NCBI RefSeq assembly: GCF_028714215.1
Contig: NZ_JAQTMS010000003.1
Span: 62,001 to 126,000 of the forward strand
Reading direction: 5' to 3'
DNA length: 64,000 nt
Origin: Rhodoferax sp.
Lineage (GTDB): Bacteria > Pseudomonadota > Gammaproteobacteria > Burkholderiales > Burkholderiaceae_C
In this document: positions 1-8,066 of the stretch, piece by piece
Layout of the letters: the number at the start of each line of letters is the position of its first letter
Position numbering within the stretch: the first letter of the stretch is position 1
Notes under the pieces: model-generated
What the model was told of the DNA's origin: nothing
Databases searched by the model: none
What the model saw: the letters and a program-made list of their open reading frames with translations, nothing else
Made by a program: the position numbers and the translations under genes

Positions 1-1734
1 CTGTTGCAACGGCACGGCGCGCGCGCTCGGCAAATGAATCACTTTGCCAGGGACCAGGCGCAGGTCCCGGTCGCTGTCGGTGAACAGCAGCAGCCCGGCG
101 CGGTTGATGAGGCGCGCCTGCAATTCTTCACAGGCCTTGATCAGGGCATTGCCAAAAGTGTAGGTGGTGCGGCCGGCCGATGAGGAGCCGCTGGGATAGG
201 CGGTCGCGGTGTCCGGTTGACGCAGTTTCATCTGGTCGGCATCCTGGCCCAGGATATGCCCGGCAATCTGCAAAAAAGCGCTGGAATTACCCTGCCCCAT
301 ATCCGTCACCGCGTTGTGCACAACAATCTCGCCCCGTGGCGTCAACTCCACCTTGGCGATGGCCGAGTCACGTACCTTACCGCCGTAACCCGCCGCATTG
401 AACACCGATGCCAAGCCGACGCCGCGCCGGGTATGGGGTGGCGCCAGTTGCTGCCAGTGCTTGCGCTCCAGCCACAGCGGGTGATCTTGCAGAATTTTCA
501 GACAGCCAACGATGCCGGTCGACGTGATCAGACGCATCCCGACACCATTGGTGTCGCCGTCTAGCAGTGCGTTGCGCAGACGCAGTTCCAGGGGATCCAT
601 GCCCAGTTTTTCCGCCAGCAAATCCATCATCGATTCAAAGGCGAAGGTAACCTGACAGACGCCGAAAGCCCGCATCGCGCCGGCCACCGGGTTGTTGGTG
701 AAGACACAGTGGCCCTCGATCAGCACATGGGGGATGCGGTAAGGGCCGCCCGCGTGCTCCATTCCCAGCTCCATGACTTCGCCGCCCAGATGAGCGTAGG
801 CGCCGCTGTCATACACAAGTTGGCAGCTCAAAGCCTGTAGCACCCCGTCCCGCCCGGCGCCCAGGCGGTAGCGTAGCGTGCAGGCATGGCGCTTGTAACC
901 GGCGGTCATATTTTCTTCCCGCTCCCACTGCATCTTCACCGGCCGGCCGTTGGCGTGTAGCGCCGCCAGAGCCAGCAGGCATTGCACCGTGGCGCCGTCC
1001 TTGCCGCCGAAACCACCCCCCAGGCTGGGGCTGACTATGCGGATTCGGTCAAAGGCAAGCCCCAAGGCAGCGCCGATCTCGAAGCGGTCGCGGAATGGCG
1101 ACTGGGTGGATACGGTCATGGCGATACTGCCGTCCTCCTCCAGCCGCGCCACGCCGTTTTCCGTTTCCAGAAAGCCATGGGCCTGCACCGGGGTGGAAAA
1201 CGAGCCCTGCACGACCACATCGCAAGCGCTTAGGACACTGCTGGCGTCCCCCTTGCGGATCTCGGCCGCCATCAGGATGTTGCCGGGATGCGTCTCGTGC
1301 AGTTGCGCAGCCCCCGGGGCCAGCGCCGCTTGCGGATCAAAGACCCCCGGCAGCGGCTCGATTTCGACCTGTACCAGGGCAATCCCCCGTTTCAGCGCCT
1401 CGCGCGTCTCAGCCAGCACCAGTGCCACGGCGTCTCCGGGATAGCGGACCCGGTCGTCCACCAGAACCGGTGTGTCCTTATGGATGATGCCATGACGGTT
1501 GGGTCCCGGCACATCCACGGACGTCAATACTCTGAGGACGCCGGGCACTGCCAGGGCCGCTCCAGCCTCCACCGCCCGCAGCCTGCCGCTGGCGACGCCG
1601 GCCCGCACCGCCCCGGCCCAGATCAGTTGGTCGGGGTAACAGTCGGCGGCAAAGCGTTCCGTGCCGGACGCCTTGGCACGGGCATCGCCGCGGATTTCCG
1701 CTTTACCGGCCGCCAGTGGCTGTCGGTCCGTCAT
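1..1734 (-). CDS. Xanthine dehydrogenase family, molybdopterin-binding subunit (3' end missing)
   Basis: Translation of the minus strand from the ATG at 1734 gives about 578 residues with no stop, so the gene runs off the left edge and lacks its C-terminus. It reads as the large molybdenum subunit of the xanthine dehydrogenase/aldehyde oxidase family. It has the N-terminal a/b hammerhead domain and then the cofactor-binding domain, with the glycine-rich GGGFGGKD loop and a PFRDRFEIGAALGL segment upstream of it. Such enzymes hydroxylate purines or aldehydes and need FAD and 2Fe-2S partners, which are not in this window. The start overlaps the stop of the upstream aminotransferase (ATGA), so the two are probably translationally coupled. 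The substrate cannot be read from sequence. Confidence 0.9.
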   Translation of the reverse strand, partial: MTDRQPLAAGKAEIRGDARAKASGTERFAADCYPDQLIWAGAVRAGVASGRLRAVEAGAALAVPGVLRVLTSVDVPGPNRHGIIHKDTPVLVDDRVRYPGDAVALVLAETREALKRGIALVQVEIEPLPGVFDPQAALAPGAAQLHETHPGNILMAAEIRKGDASSVLSACDVVVQGSFSTPVQAHGFLETENGVARLEEDGSIAMTVSTQSPFRDRFEIGAALGLAFDRIRIVSPSLGGGFGGKDGATVQCLLALAALHANGRPVKMQWEREENMTAGYKRHACTLRYRLGAGRDGVLQALSCQLVYDSGAYAHLGGEVMELGMEHAGGPYRIPHVLIEGHCVFTNNPVAGAMRAFGVCQVTFAFESMMDLLAEKLGMDPLELRLRNALLDGDTNGVGMRLITSTGIVGCLKILQDHPLWLERKHWQQLAPPHTRRGVGLASVFNAAGYGGKVRDSAIAKVELTPRGEIVVHNAVTDMGQGNSSAFLQIAGHILGQDADQMKLRQPDTATAYPSGSSSAGRTTYTFGNALIKACEELQARLINRAGLLLFTDSDRDLRLVPGKVIHLPSARAVPLQQ

Positions 1735-2861
1735 GGGGTCGTGCTCCTTGACGCCCGGATCGCCCCTACTTCCTCTTTCAGGACCCCGGCAAAGCTTTCC
1801 ATCACCCACCTCTCCCGCAGGGTGACCCGAATCCAGCCCGGAAAACGAAAACCCGTCATGGTACGCACCATCATCCCTCGTTTCATCAAGCGCCGGTACA
1901 TCAACATGTCGTTGATGGGAGTCCGGATCATCAGATAATTGCCTTCACCGCCGACCGTCTCCAGGCCCAGATCGTCGCAGACTCTGCACAGCTGGGCTTT
2001 TTCCTGTTTTACCAAAGCACAGGTGGCGGCTATATGTTCCCGGTCGTCGGACAGCGCCGCCAGGGCGGCCTGCTGAGCCTGGACGTTGACCGAATAGGCG
2101 ACGCTGGTGCGCCGCACCACATCCACCACCGTGTCGGTTCCAACCAGATAGCCGCTGCGCAGTCCGGCCAGGGCATACATCTTGGAAAAGGTTCGGAACA
2201 GCACCAGATTGGGGAACCGCTCCATCAGCCTGATCGCATTCGGGTACTCCGGGTCCTCCACATACTCCCGATACGCCTCGTCCAACACCACGATCCTGTC
2301 GTCGCCCACCTTTTCCAGGAAATCGATCAGAACCTGCCGGCTCCAGTAGCTGCCGGTGGGATTATTGGGATTGCAGACAAAGAGGATCTTGGTGTGGCGG
2401 TCGATCCGGTCCAGCATCCCCTGCGGGTCGAAGGCGTAATCGCGCAAAGGGACCAGGCGGGCCTCAATACCGGAGAACTCGGCCACCCATTCGTAGACGG
2501 CAAAGGTCTTGTCAGCGGTGACGATGTTATCGCCCGCCTGGCAGAAGGCCTTGATGACCGACGAGATCACTTCGCAGGAGCCGTTGCCAACCAGGAAACA
2601 ATCCGGAGATATACCGAATCGTCGACCCAATGCTTCGCGCAGATCGTAGGAATCACCGCTGGGGTAGATGGCCGCCCGTTCTGGCGGGAAGGCAGCGATG
2701 ACGCGGACAGCGGCCGCTGGCGGACCGAGGGGATTTTCGTTGTTATTGAGGCGATGCAACACGGAAGTGCCGTACTCCTGCATCAGCAGATGATCGGGCC
2801 GGCTGGGCACGTAGGCCTGGAAACTGCGGACGTAATCGGGGATCAGGGCGTCCAGATTCAT
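1731..2861 (-). CDS. HisC-like PLP-dependent aminotransferase
   Basis: A 376-residue fold-type I aminotransferase resembling histidinol-phosphate aminotransferase. Visible landmarks are the NNNENPLGPP segment near residue 40, CNPNNPTG near residue 165, DEAYREYV with the PLP-contacting Asp, and FRTFSKMYALAGLR carrying the Schiff-base Lys. Length is normal for HisC. It sits between a GNAT/ATPase-like protein and a xanthine dehydrogenase subunit, with ATGA overlaps at both ends, and no other his gene is present. A specialised amino-acid transamination is therefore at least as likely as histidine synthesis. Confidence 0.85.
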   Translation of the reverse strand: MNLDALIPDYVRSFQAYVPSRPDHLLMQEYGTSVLHRLNNNENPLGPPAAAVRVIAAFPPERAAIYPSGDSYDLREALGRRFGISPDCFLVGNGSCEVISSVIKAFCQAGDNIVTADKTFAVYEWVAEFSGIEARLVPLRDYAFDPQGMLDRIDRHTKILFVCNPNNPTGSYWSRQVLIDFLEKVGDDRIVVLDEAYREYVEDPEYPNAIRLMERFPNLVLFRTFSKMYALAGLRSGYLVGTDTVVDVVRRTSVAYSVNVQAQQAALAALSDDREHIAATCALVKQEKAQLCRVCDDLGLETVGGEGNYLMIRTPINDMLMYRRLMKRGMMVRTMTGFRFPGWIRVTLRERWVMESFAGVLKEEVGAIRASRSTTP

Positions 2862-4183
2862 GACCGCACGTTTCTGTCTGAATGGTCGTAGACCACCAGA
2901 TCGCCCCGCCCGGCGTCCGGTATCAGCAGGCGCGGGACAAAACCGGTTTCCTCCAGCGCAGTGGCGAAAGCGGTATCCTCGCCGCGGCCGGTGTTGATCT
3001 CAACCAGAAAGTTTTCGATTCCTTCAGCGCGCAGCAGTTCGAGATGGGCGGCCAGGTTGGCGGCCATGTCCTTGCCGGCGCACAAGGGGCGGATGATTGC
3101 CAGGCAACGGGCGTATTCCAGCTCAACTGCCAACACCGAAGCATCACGCAGCCTGGAAGGATCAGTGGCTGTTACCCGCAGTTGCCGGGGAAGGCACAGC
3201 CGTTCATACTGAGCAGCCAGGAAGCTTGCCAGTTGGCCGCTGCAATAGACTGCACCGCCGCTCTCCTCCTTGAGCTGGCGGTAATAGTAGGTGCTGTGGG
3301 CGGCGGCGTCGCCGATCCCAGTCAACTCCAGCTCTCCGAGAAAGTCAAAGAAGCGCTCGTACCCCACCAGCACCCCCTGACGCCGCACGAATCCCCGGCA
3401 GTTGGAGCGGGAAATGCGTCCCACCGCTTCATCCAGCAGCAGGGTCAGCGCCCGATCATCCGGGTCGGCGCCGAACAGGTAAGGGCCATGCAGTTCCAGG
3501 CAGGATTCGGTCAGCGCTCGCCACATCACGCCGCCCATGATCCAGTCTCCGCAGGTGAGCAGAATGGCATTCAGGTGTCCCGCCGCGAGCATGTCGGCCG
3601 CCATGCCGGGACGCGTCAAAAACGCTGGCACAAAGGGGGCGCCGGAGGTCGCCACCATGGCGGCAAAGTACCTGAGGTCATCCGGGGACGGGTCGGTCAG
3701 ACCAAGGCTTGCGACCATATCGGGTGGTGGGAGCGCCACGACGCCCGCCGCTGGGTAGTCCCGGTCCCGGGTCATGCGCAGCACCAGCCTCTCGTCAGCG
3801 CCGAATTCGAGCCGCAGGCTGGAGACGCTGCGGGCAGCCAGCATCGGTCCCAGCATTTCCAGCGATTCCTGACTGTCGGTGCTGACATGCCAAGTCAGGT
3901 TGAAGGCCCGCATATCGGGATTGGCCGTGTGCAACGAGAGGGTGAGCGCCAGCCGATAACCTTGATCCTCCAGTTCGATCTCCAGCACCGAATTCGCCGC
4001 GACCTGCCGCGCATAAAAGGCGAAAAGTTCCTCCATTGCCAGTACCAGACCTCCGGTCTCCCGGTCGTTATAGCCAAAACCGTGCGCCCCCTTGTCGACG
4101 AATTCCATGGCCAGAGGAAGGAACGGCGCTCGAAAAGGCAGGCGCGTGGTGGCTTTTAGGGGTGTACTGCCCAGCGGTCGCAT
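2858..4183 (-). CDS. Fusion of a degenerate RsbW-like ATPase domain with a GNAT-like domain
   Basis: A 441-residue protein I cannot name. Residues about 15-145 align by eye with the anti-sigma kinase encoded at 5354-5779 (FVDKGAHGFG against FVEQRADHFG, LAMEELF against VALEEAF). The N-box Asn and the DKG box are lost, so ATP binding is doubtful. The remaining part repeats the layout of the neighbouring GNAT protein, including a YYRQLKEE block and a final segment LRAEGIENFLVEINTG then ALEETGFVP that resembles a GNAT C-terminal half. AAAGGT lies about 7 bases before the ATG. The stop overlaps the aminotransferase start. It probably acts as a non-catalytic partner or acyltransferase in the partner-switching operon, by inference only. 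Confidence 0.6.
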   Translation of the reverse strand: MRPLGSTPLKATTRLPFRAPFLPLAMEFVDKGAHGFGYNDRETGGLVLAMEELFAFYARQVAANSVLEIELEDQGYRLALTLSLHTANPDMRAFNLTWHVSTDSQESLEMLGPMLAARSVSSLRLEFGADERLVLRMTRDRDYPAAGVVALPPPDMVASLGLTDPSPDDLRYFAAMVATSGAPFVPAFLTRPGMAADMLAAGHLNAILLTCGDWIMGGVMWRALTESCLELHGPYLFGADPDDRALTLLLDEAVGRISRSNCRGFVRRQGVLVGYERFFDFLGELELTGIGDAAAHSTYYYRQLKEESGGAVYCSGQLASFLAAQYERLCLPRQLRVTATDPSRLRDASVLAVELEYARCLAIIRPLCAGKDMAANLAAHLELLRAEGIENFLVEINTGRGEDTAFATALEETGFVPRLLIPDAGRGDLVVYDHSDRNVRS

Positions 4184-4248
4184 CCTATTGACCTTTCACG
4201 TCGGCATGGCCGGAACAAGAAAATGATTTCAGCATGAGAACTCCCTGT

Positions 4249-5283
4249 TCACCCTTGACCCTTCACCCGTGCCCAATCTTCCATGATGAATTCCAACAGT
4301 TCCTTGGAAAAATCCGAAGCCAGCACGATGTCCTCGAAATCGGGTGGGCACAAGAGCTTCTGCATGAGCAGTCCGTCGCCGTCAAACCAGCGCGGCATGG
4401 GGCCACCGAAAAAATAGCCCCGCTCCCGAAGGATGTCCACCGCGGCGCCAACCCAGGGTTCGGTCAGCTTCAGCCAAACCTGAATGACAAGCACGTTTTT
4501 TGCCAGCGCCTGTCCCTCCAGCGCGGCATGGAAGTCCCGGAAATCGCCTCCGACATCGGTCACTGCAATCCGGGCCACGCGGGCAAAATCAAAAACCGTC
4601 AGGTCAGCCCCGGTGAGCTTACCGCCGGGTATCTCTGCCGTGGAGACGACCAGTTCTCGGGTGTCATCAAGGCGATCGTAGATTTTCCGTAATTCGTCCT
4701 CATAGATCAACGGCAGGTATATCCGGTGGGGCTTCGGTTTATAGCAGCGCGAAGCGTTAACGGTTGCCACCCGTCCGGCTGCACTTTTTTCCTGGCTGTA
4801 GGCCTCCGCGGGCATCAAGGCAATCTCGATAGCCGTTTCCACAAAGTTGAACGTTGCGATAGCTTTCTGCATGTAAGGGTGATTGCAGACAGCCTCACCG
4901 AACAGCGCCTCGATATGTGGATTTTGCGGAACAAATTGATTGAACAAATAATCCAGCGTAGCCCTGTTGGCCCCGGAGTTTCGGTATTCCCGCCGGACCA
5001 GACCGGCGCCGGCTTCGTACAGGGATTTACACGGCGCCGAGAGATAGAGGTGATTGACGCCGATGATCTTGCCGGACGCGGCACGGGCACAAATCGAGTA
5101 GTAGCGGCCTTCCCGGTTTGCCGCGGTGATGGCCGCCGGATCGTAGAAAAGCCGGATCGGATAATGTTCACCATAAACGCAGCGAAAAAGCTCTGCGATG
5201 CCCTCGGCATCGTCGGGGCGAAAACTGCTTACGGTAAAGGGCTCATGTTCCGGATGGATGGGTTTTTCTTCATCGCTTGTCAC
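4249..5283 (-). CDS. GNAT family N-acetyltransferase
   Basis: A protein of about 344 residues whose N-terminal half reads as a GNAT acyltransferase: FRPDDAEGIAELFRCVYG, then GKIIGVNHLYLSA, then an acetyl-CoA loop-like GLVRREYRNSGANRATLDYLF. The second half looks like a diverged GNAT repeat. The open frame continues upstream to 5433 and would overlap the RsbW-type gene. I chose the GTG at 5283 because GAGGGGG stands about 8 bases before it and the conserved sequence begins just after. It follows RsbU/V/W-type genes on the same strand with a gap of about 70 bases. The acceptor is unknown. Confidence 0.75.
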   Translation of the reverse strand: MTSDEEKPIHPEHEPFTVSSFRPDDAEGIAELFRCVYGEHYPIRLFYDPAAITAANREGRYYSICARAASGKIIGVNHLYLSAPCKSLYEAGAGLVRREYRNSGANRATLDYLFNQFVPQNPHIEALFGEAVCNHPYMQKAIATFNFVETAIEIALMPAEAYSQEKSAAGRVATVNASRCYKPKPHRIYLPLIYEDELRKIYDRLDDTRELVVSTAEIPGGKLTGADLTVFDFARVARIAVTDVGGDFRDFHAALEGQALAKNVLVIQVWLKLTEPWVGAAVDILRERGYFFGGPMPRWFDGDGLLMQKLLCPPDFEDIVLASDFSKELLEFIMEDWARVKGQG

Positions 5284-5353
5284 AGATATTTCCCCCTCAA
5301 CTTTGTTTAGCTCGAGCTCGACACCCACTCGATGACGAACTCCAGGCCGATGA

Positions 5354-5779
5354 TCAGGCTTTACCAAGCTCCGCGCGCCGGAGCACCAGTCGCAAAATAT
5401 TCTGCCCGTTTTCCCTGCGGTAGCTGACGTCATCCGTCAACCTGCGGATAAAGTAAACCCCCAGTCCACCGATTTCTCGTTCCATGATACCCAGGCCTGT
5501 GTCTGGATCTGGCAGCGACAGAACATCAAACGGGAGGCCCTTGTCCGCGATTTCCAGCACAAAGGCATCGTCCTGCGCACTACAGGCAAGTTCCACCTCT
5601 CCCTCTCCCACCGGATAGGCATAGCTACAGACATTGACAAAAGCTTCCTCAAGGGCGACCAGCAAGCCGATCTTCTTCTTTGTCTCAAGACCGAAATGAT
5701 CGGCGCGCTGCTCGACAAATTCACTCACCAGAGGCAGATTCTCAACATGCGCAGCGCATATTTTCTTGTCTGCTTGCAT
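5354..5779 (-). CDS. Anti-sigma factor serine kinase, RsbW/SpoIIAB type (HATPase_c_2)
   Basis: A 141-residue GHKL ATPase of the RsbW/SpoIIAB family. The N-box reads LLVALEEAFVNVCSYAYP. The next ATP-binding boxes read IADKGLPFD and GLGIMEREIGGLGVYFIRRL, and the tail is the usual NILRLVLRR strand. Such kinases bind a sigma factor or another partner and phosphorylate the STAS protein on Ser. The STAS gene ends 6 bases upstream and the phosphatase precedes it, so the three form a standard partner-switching module. No sigma factor gene lies nearby, so the output target is unknown and may be the downstream GNAT-type proteins. Confidence 0.9.
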   Translation of the reverse strand: MQADKKICAAHVENLPLVSEFVEQRADHFGLETKKKIGLLVALEEAFVNVCSYAYPVGEGEVELACSAQDDAFVLEIADKGLPFDVLSLPDPDTGLGIMEREIGGLGVYFIRRLTDDVSYRRENGQNILRLVLRRAELGKA

Positions 5780-5785
5780 GGCTAT

Positions 5786-6121
5786 TCAGGAGAGCTTGCT
5801 CAGAGCGCTGGCCACCGAATCATCGATCTGGAAAATGGCGCCGAAACCGGAGATCTCGAACACCTCCTTGACCGTCCCCTTGACATTGGCAAAACGGATC
5901 TGTCCGCTTTTCCCCTTCAATTGCTTGGCGGTGACAAGCAAGGCCCGCAAGCCCGCGCTGCTGATGTAGTCAAGAGCGTCAAAATCAACAATGAAAGCGA
6001 TCTCTGCGCTGCTCATCAGTTGGGCCACGGCCTTTTCATAAACCGGCGCGGTAACGGCGTCGAGTCTACCGCTGATCGATACGAGGGTGGCGTTGGCTAC
6101 CTTGCGGGTCTGAATGTCCAT
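5786..6121 (-). CDS. STAS domain anti-anti-sigma factor (RsbV/SpoIIAA type)
   Basis: A 111-residue single STAS domain. The conserved segment DFDALDYISSAGLRALL carries the Ser expected to be phosphorylated by the RsbW-type kinase and dephosphorylated by the PP2C protein. In the unphosphorylated state it would sequester the kinase. The length is typical. It lies between the PP2C gene (stop at 6171) and the kinase gene (start at 5779) on the same strand. Confidence 0.92.
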   Translation of the reverse strand: MDIQTRKVANATLVSISGRLDAVTAPVYEKAVAQLMSSAEIAFIVDFDALDYISSAGLRALLVTAKQLKGKSGQIRFANVKGTVKEVFEISGFGAIFQIDDSVASALSKLS

Positions 6122-6170
6122 ATCGTTCTCGTTTTTGGTTGGGGGGTATAGGTTTTGCTATCGGACGGAA

Positions 6171-8030
6171 TTAGACATCGGTCACAGCTCCCCGATACCT
6201 GAGTGCCATCATGGTAACGTCGTCGGATTGTGGTGCCCCGTCGGCGTGCCGCGAGACTTCCGCGCGGATGTGATGAATCATCTGCGCCAGTTCATCTTTG
6301 GGTCCATTGCGTAGCGCGTTCAAAAGTCGCGTTTCTCCGTACAACTCGTCTGCCGAATTGGTGGCCTCGGTCACACCGTCGGTATAGAGAAAAAGCGTGT
6401 CTCCAGGCTGTAGCGTGAACCGCTCGGTTTGGTAAATCGTATCCGGCATGGGACCCAACACAAAACCTGCTTTCAGGACCAGATAGCGCGTTCCTTGAGA
6501 GTCAATCAGCAGCGGAGGATTGTGTCCGGCATTGGCAAAACGCACCTCCCCGCTTCTAACATCCAGGATGGCGCAGAACACCGTGGCGAACATGCAACTG
6601 TCATTGTCCGAGGCGAGCACCTTATTCACATAAGAAAGTATTTGGTCGGGTGCTCCAAGCCGCTGCCCCTCGGACTTCAGCAACGTCTTTGCCACCATCA
6701 TGTACAGTGCGGCCGGCACACCCTTGCCGGCGACATCGGCAATCAGGAAGCACAAATTGTCTTGATCGATGAAAAAGAAATCATAGAAGTCGCCTCCGAC
6801 CTCTTTCGCCGAGTCCATCGAGGCGAATATGTCCAGTTCCGGACGATCCGGAAAGGCCGGGAACAGACGCGGAAGCAGGCTCGCCTGAATGTCGGTGGCA
6901 ACCTTCAGTTCGCTTTGGATACGCTCCTTGGCAGCCGTGGTTTCGGTCAGGTTTTTGATGTACTCCCTCAGATCCGTCGTCATTCGGTTGAAGGCATCGG
7001 CCAATTCCTGGATCTCGTCGCCGGTGCGAATATCGAGCCGATGATCGAGCTTGCCGGTGCTGACGATATTGACCCCCTCCTTTAACAGCAGAACCGGCGC
7101 CGTGATCTTCCTGGAAAGCGCGATGATCACCAGCAGCACAATGGCCAGCATGCCTGCCATCAGCCAGACGATCAGGCGCATCAACTGCTCGGGGCGCTCC
7201 ATGAGTTCCGATCGCTGCAGAACTATGCCGAAGGTCCAGCCCGGCGTGTTGGGGATGGGGCTGAATAGCGTCACGAGCCTGGTGCCGTCCGGGCGAACGA
7301 AGTTGCCCTGACCCGGCTCTGCCTTGACTATCCTTTGCCCGATTTCCTCCAATCCCCGATAGCCCACAGCCGAGGATTGCAGAAGATTGAGCTTCATGGG
7401 CAAGGCCGGGTTGGGGTGGGCCACGACCAACCCGCTGCTGTCAACTACCCATCCGGCGCCGCTTTCACCGATGTGGATGGCCTCCGTGATATGGGAGAGT
7501 GTCTTGAGCAATACCGTTGCACCGACGAGGCCAACGCGCGCCCCTTTTTCATTGGTCACAACGCTGGCCACCACAAAGATGGACTCGCCGGTCGCTTTTG
7601 AAACCAGGGGGTCGCTGATGGCATGCGTCTGCCCCTTTTCCATGACGGCCTTCCAGTAGCCTCGATCGGAAACGTTGCCGCTGGAGCCTTCTTGGGAAGT
7701 GACAAAACGCCCTTGGACATTGGCGAAAAACAGCATCTCGAAATCCGGGTTGATCGCAGGCCGCCGCTTTACCAGGTCCTTGCCAATCGCTTCGACATCG
7801 CCGCTGCGGATGAGATCGCGACTGGCGATGGTCTTGACTTCGTTCAGATAGCCCTGTATCAGACGCCCGATCTCCGCTGATCGGGCCTTCAGAATTTCCT
7901 GGCCGAGATCCTGGGTCAGCGGGACTACCGTGCCCTCGACGTTTGAATAGATCGTGAATCCGAAACCAGTCATCAACAGGCCCAGCGTCAAACCGAACCA
8001 GATCAGCATTTTTGCCCTGATTGACCTCAT
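6171..8030 (-). CDS. Membrane-bound RsbU-like serine phosphatase (dCache-HAMP-PP2C)
   Basis: A 619-residue sensor phosphatase. One membrane helix lies at residues about 9-31, then an extracytoplasmic Cache-like sensor, a second helix near 285-308 (LIVWLMAGMLAIVLLVIIAL), a HAMP linker and a SpoIIE/PP2C domain. The PP2C domain shows EVGGDFYDFF and IADVAGKGVPAALYM, with metal-binding Asp residues, and a late LYTDGVTEA motif. It would sense a small molecule outside the membrane and dephosphorylate the STAS protein downstream. A GAGGAAGG ribosome site precedes the ATG. It lies 36 bases downstream of relA on the same strand, so stringent-response linkage is possible but unproven. Confidence 0.92.
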   Translation of the reverse strand: MRSIRAKMLIWFGLTLGLLMTGFGFTIYSNVEGTVVPLTQDLGQEILKARSAEIGRLIQGYLNEVKTIASRDLIRSGDVEAIGKDLVKRRPAINPDFEMLFFANVQGRFVTSQEGSSGNVSDRGYWKAVMEKGQTHAISDPLVSKATGESIFVVASVVTNEKGARVGLVGATVLLKTLSHITEAIHIGESGAGWVVDSSGLVVAHPNPALPMKLNLLQSSAVGYRGLEEIGQRIVKAEPGQGNFVRPDGTRLVTLFSPIPNTPGWTFGIVLQRSELMERPEQLMRLIVWLMAGMLAIVLLVIIALSRKITAPVLLLKEGVNIVSTGKLDHRLDIRTGDEIQELADAFNRMTTDLREYIKNLTETTAAKERIQSELKVATDIQASLLPRLFPAFPDRPELDIFASMDSAKEVGGDFYDFFFIDQDNLCFLIADVAGKGVPAALYMMVAKTLLKSEGQRLGAPDQILSYVNKVLASDNDSCMFATVFCAILDVRSGEVRFANAGHNPPLLIDSQGTRYLVLKAGFVLGPMPDTIYQTERFTLQPGDTLFLYTDGVTEATNSADELYGETRLLNALRNGPKDELAQMIHHIRAEVSRHADGAPQSDDVTMMALRYRGAVTDV

Positions 8031-8066
8031 TCCAGCCTTCCTCTCGATCTTGTTGACATTCCCCTG

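Noticed and set aside
5284-5433. N-terminal extension of the GNAT protein overlapping the RsbW-type gene
   Set aside because: A GTG at 5283 with a good ribosome site begins the conserved part.
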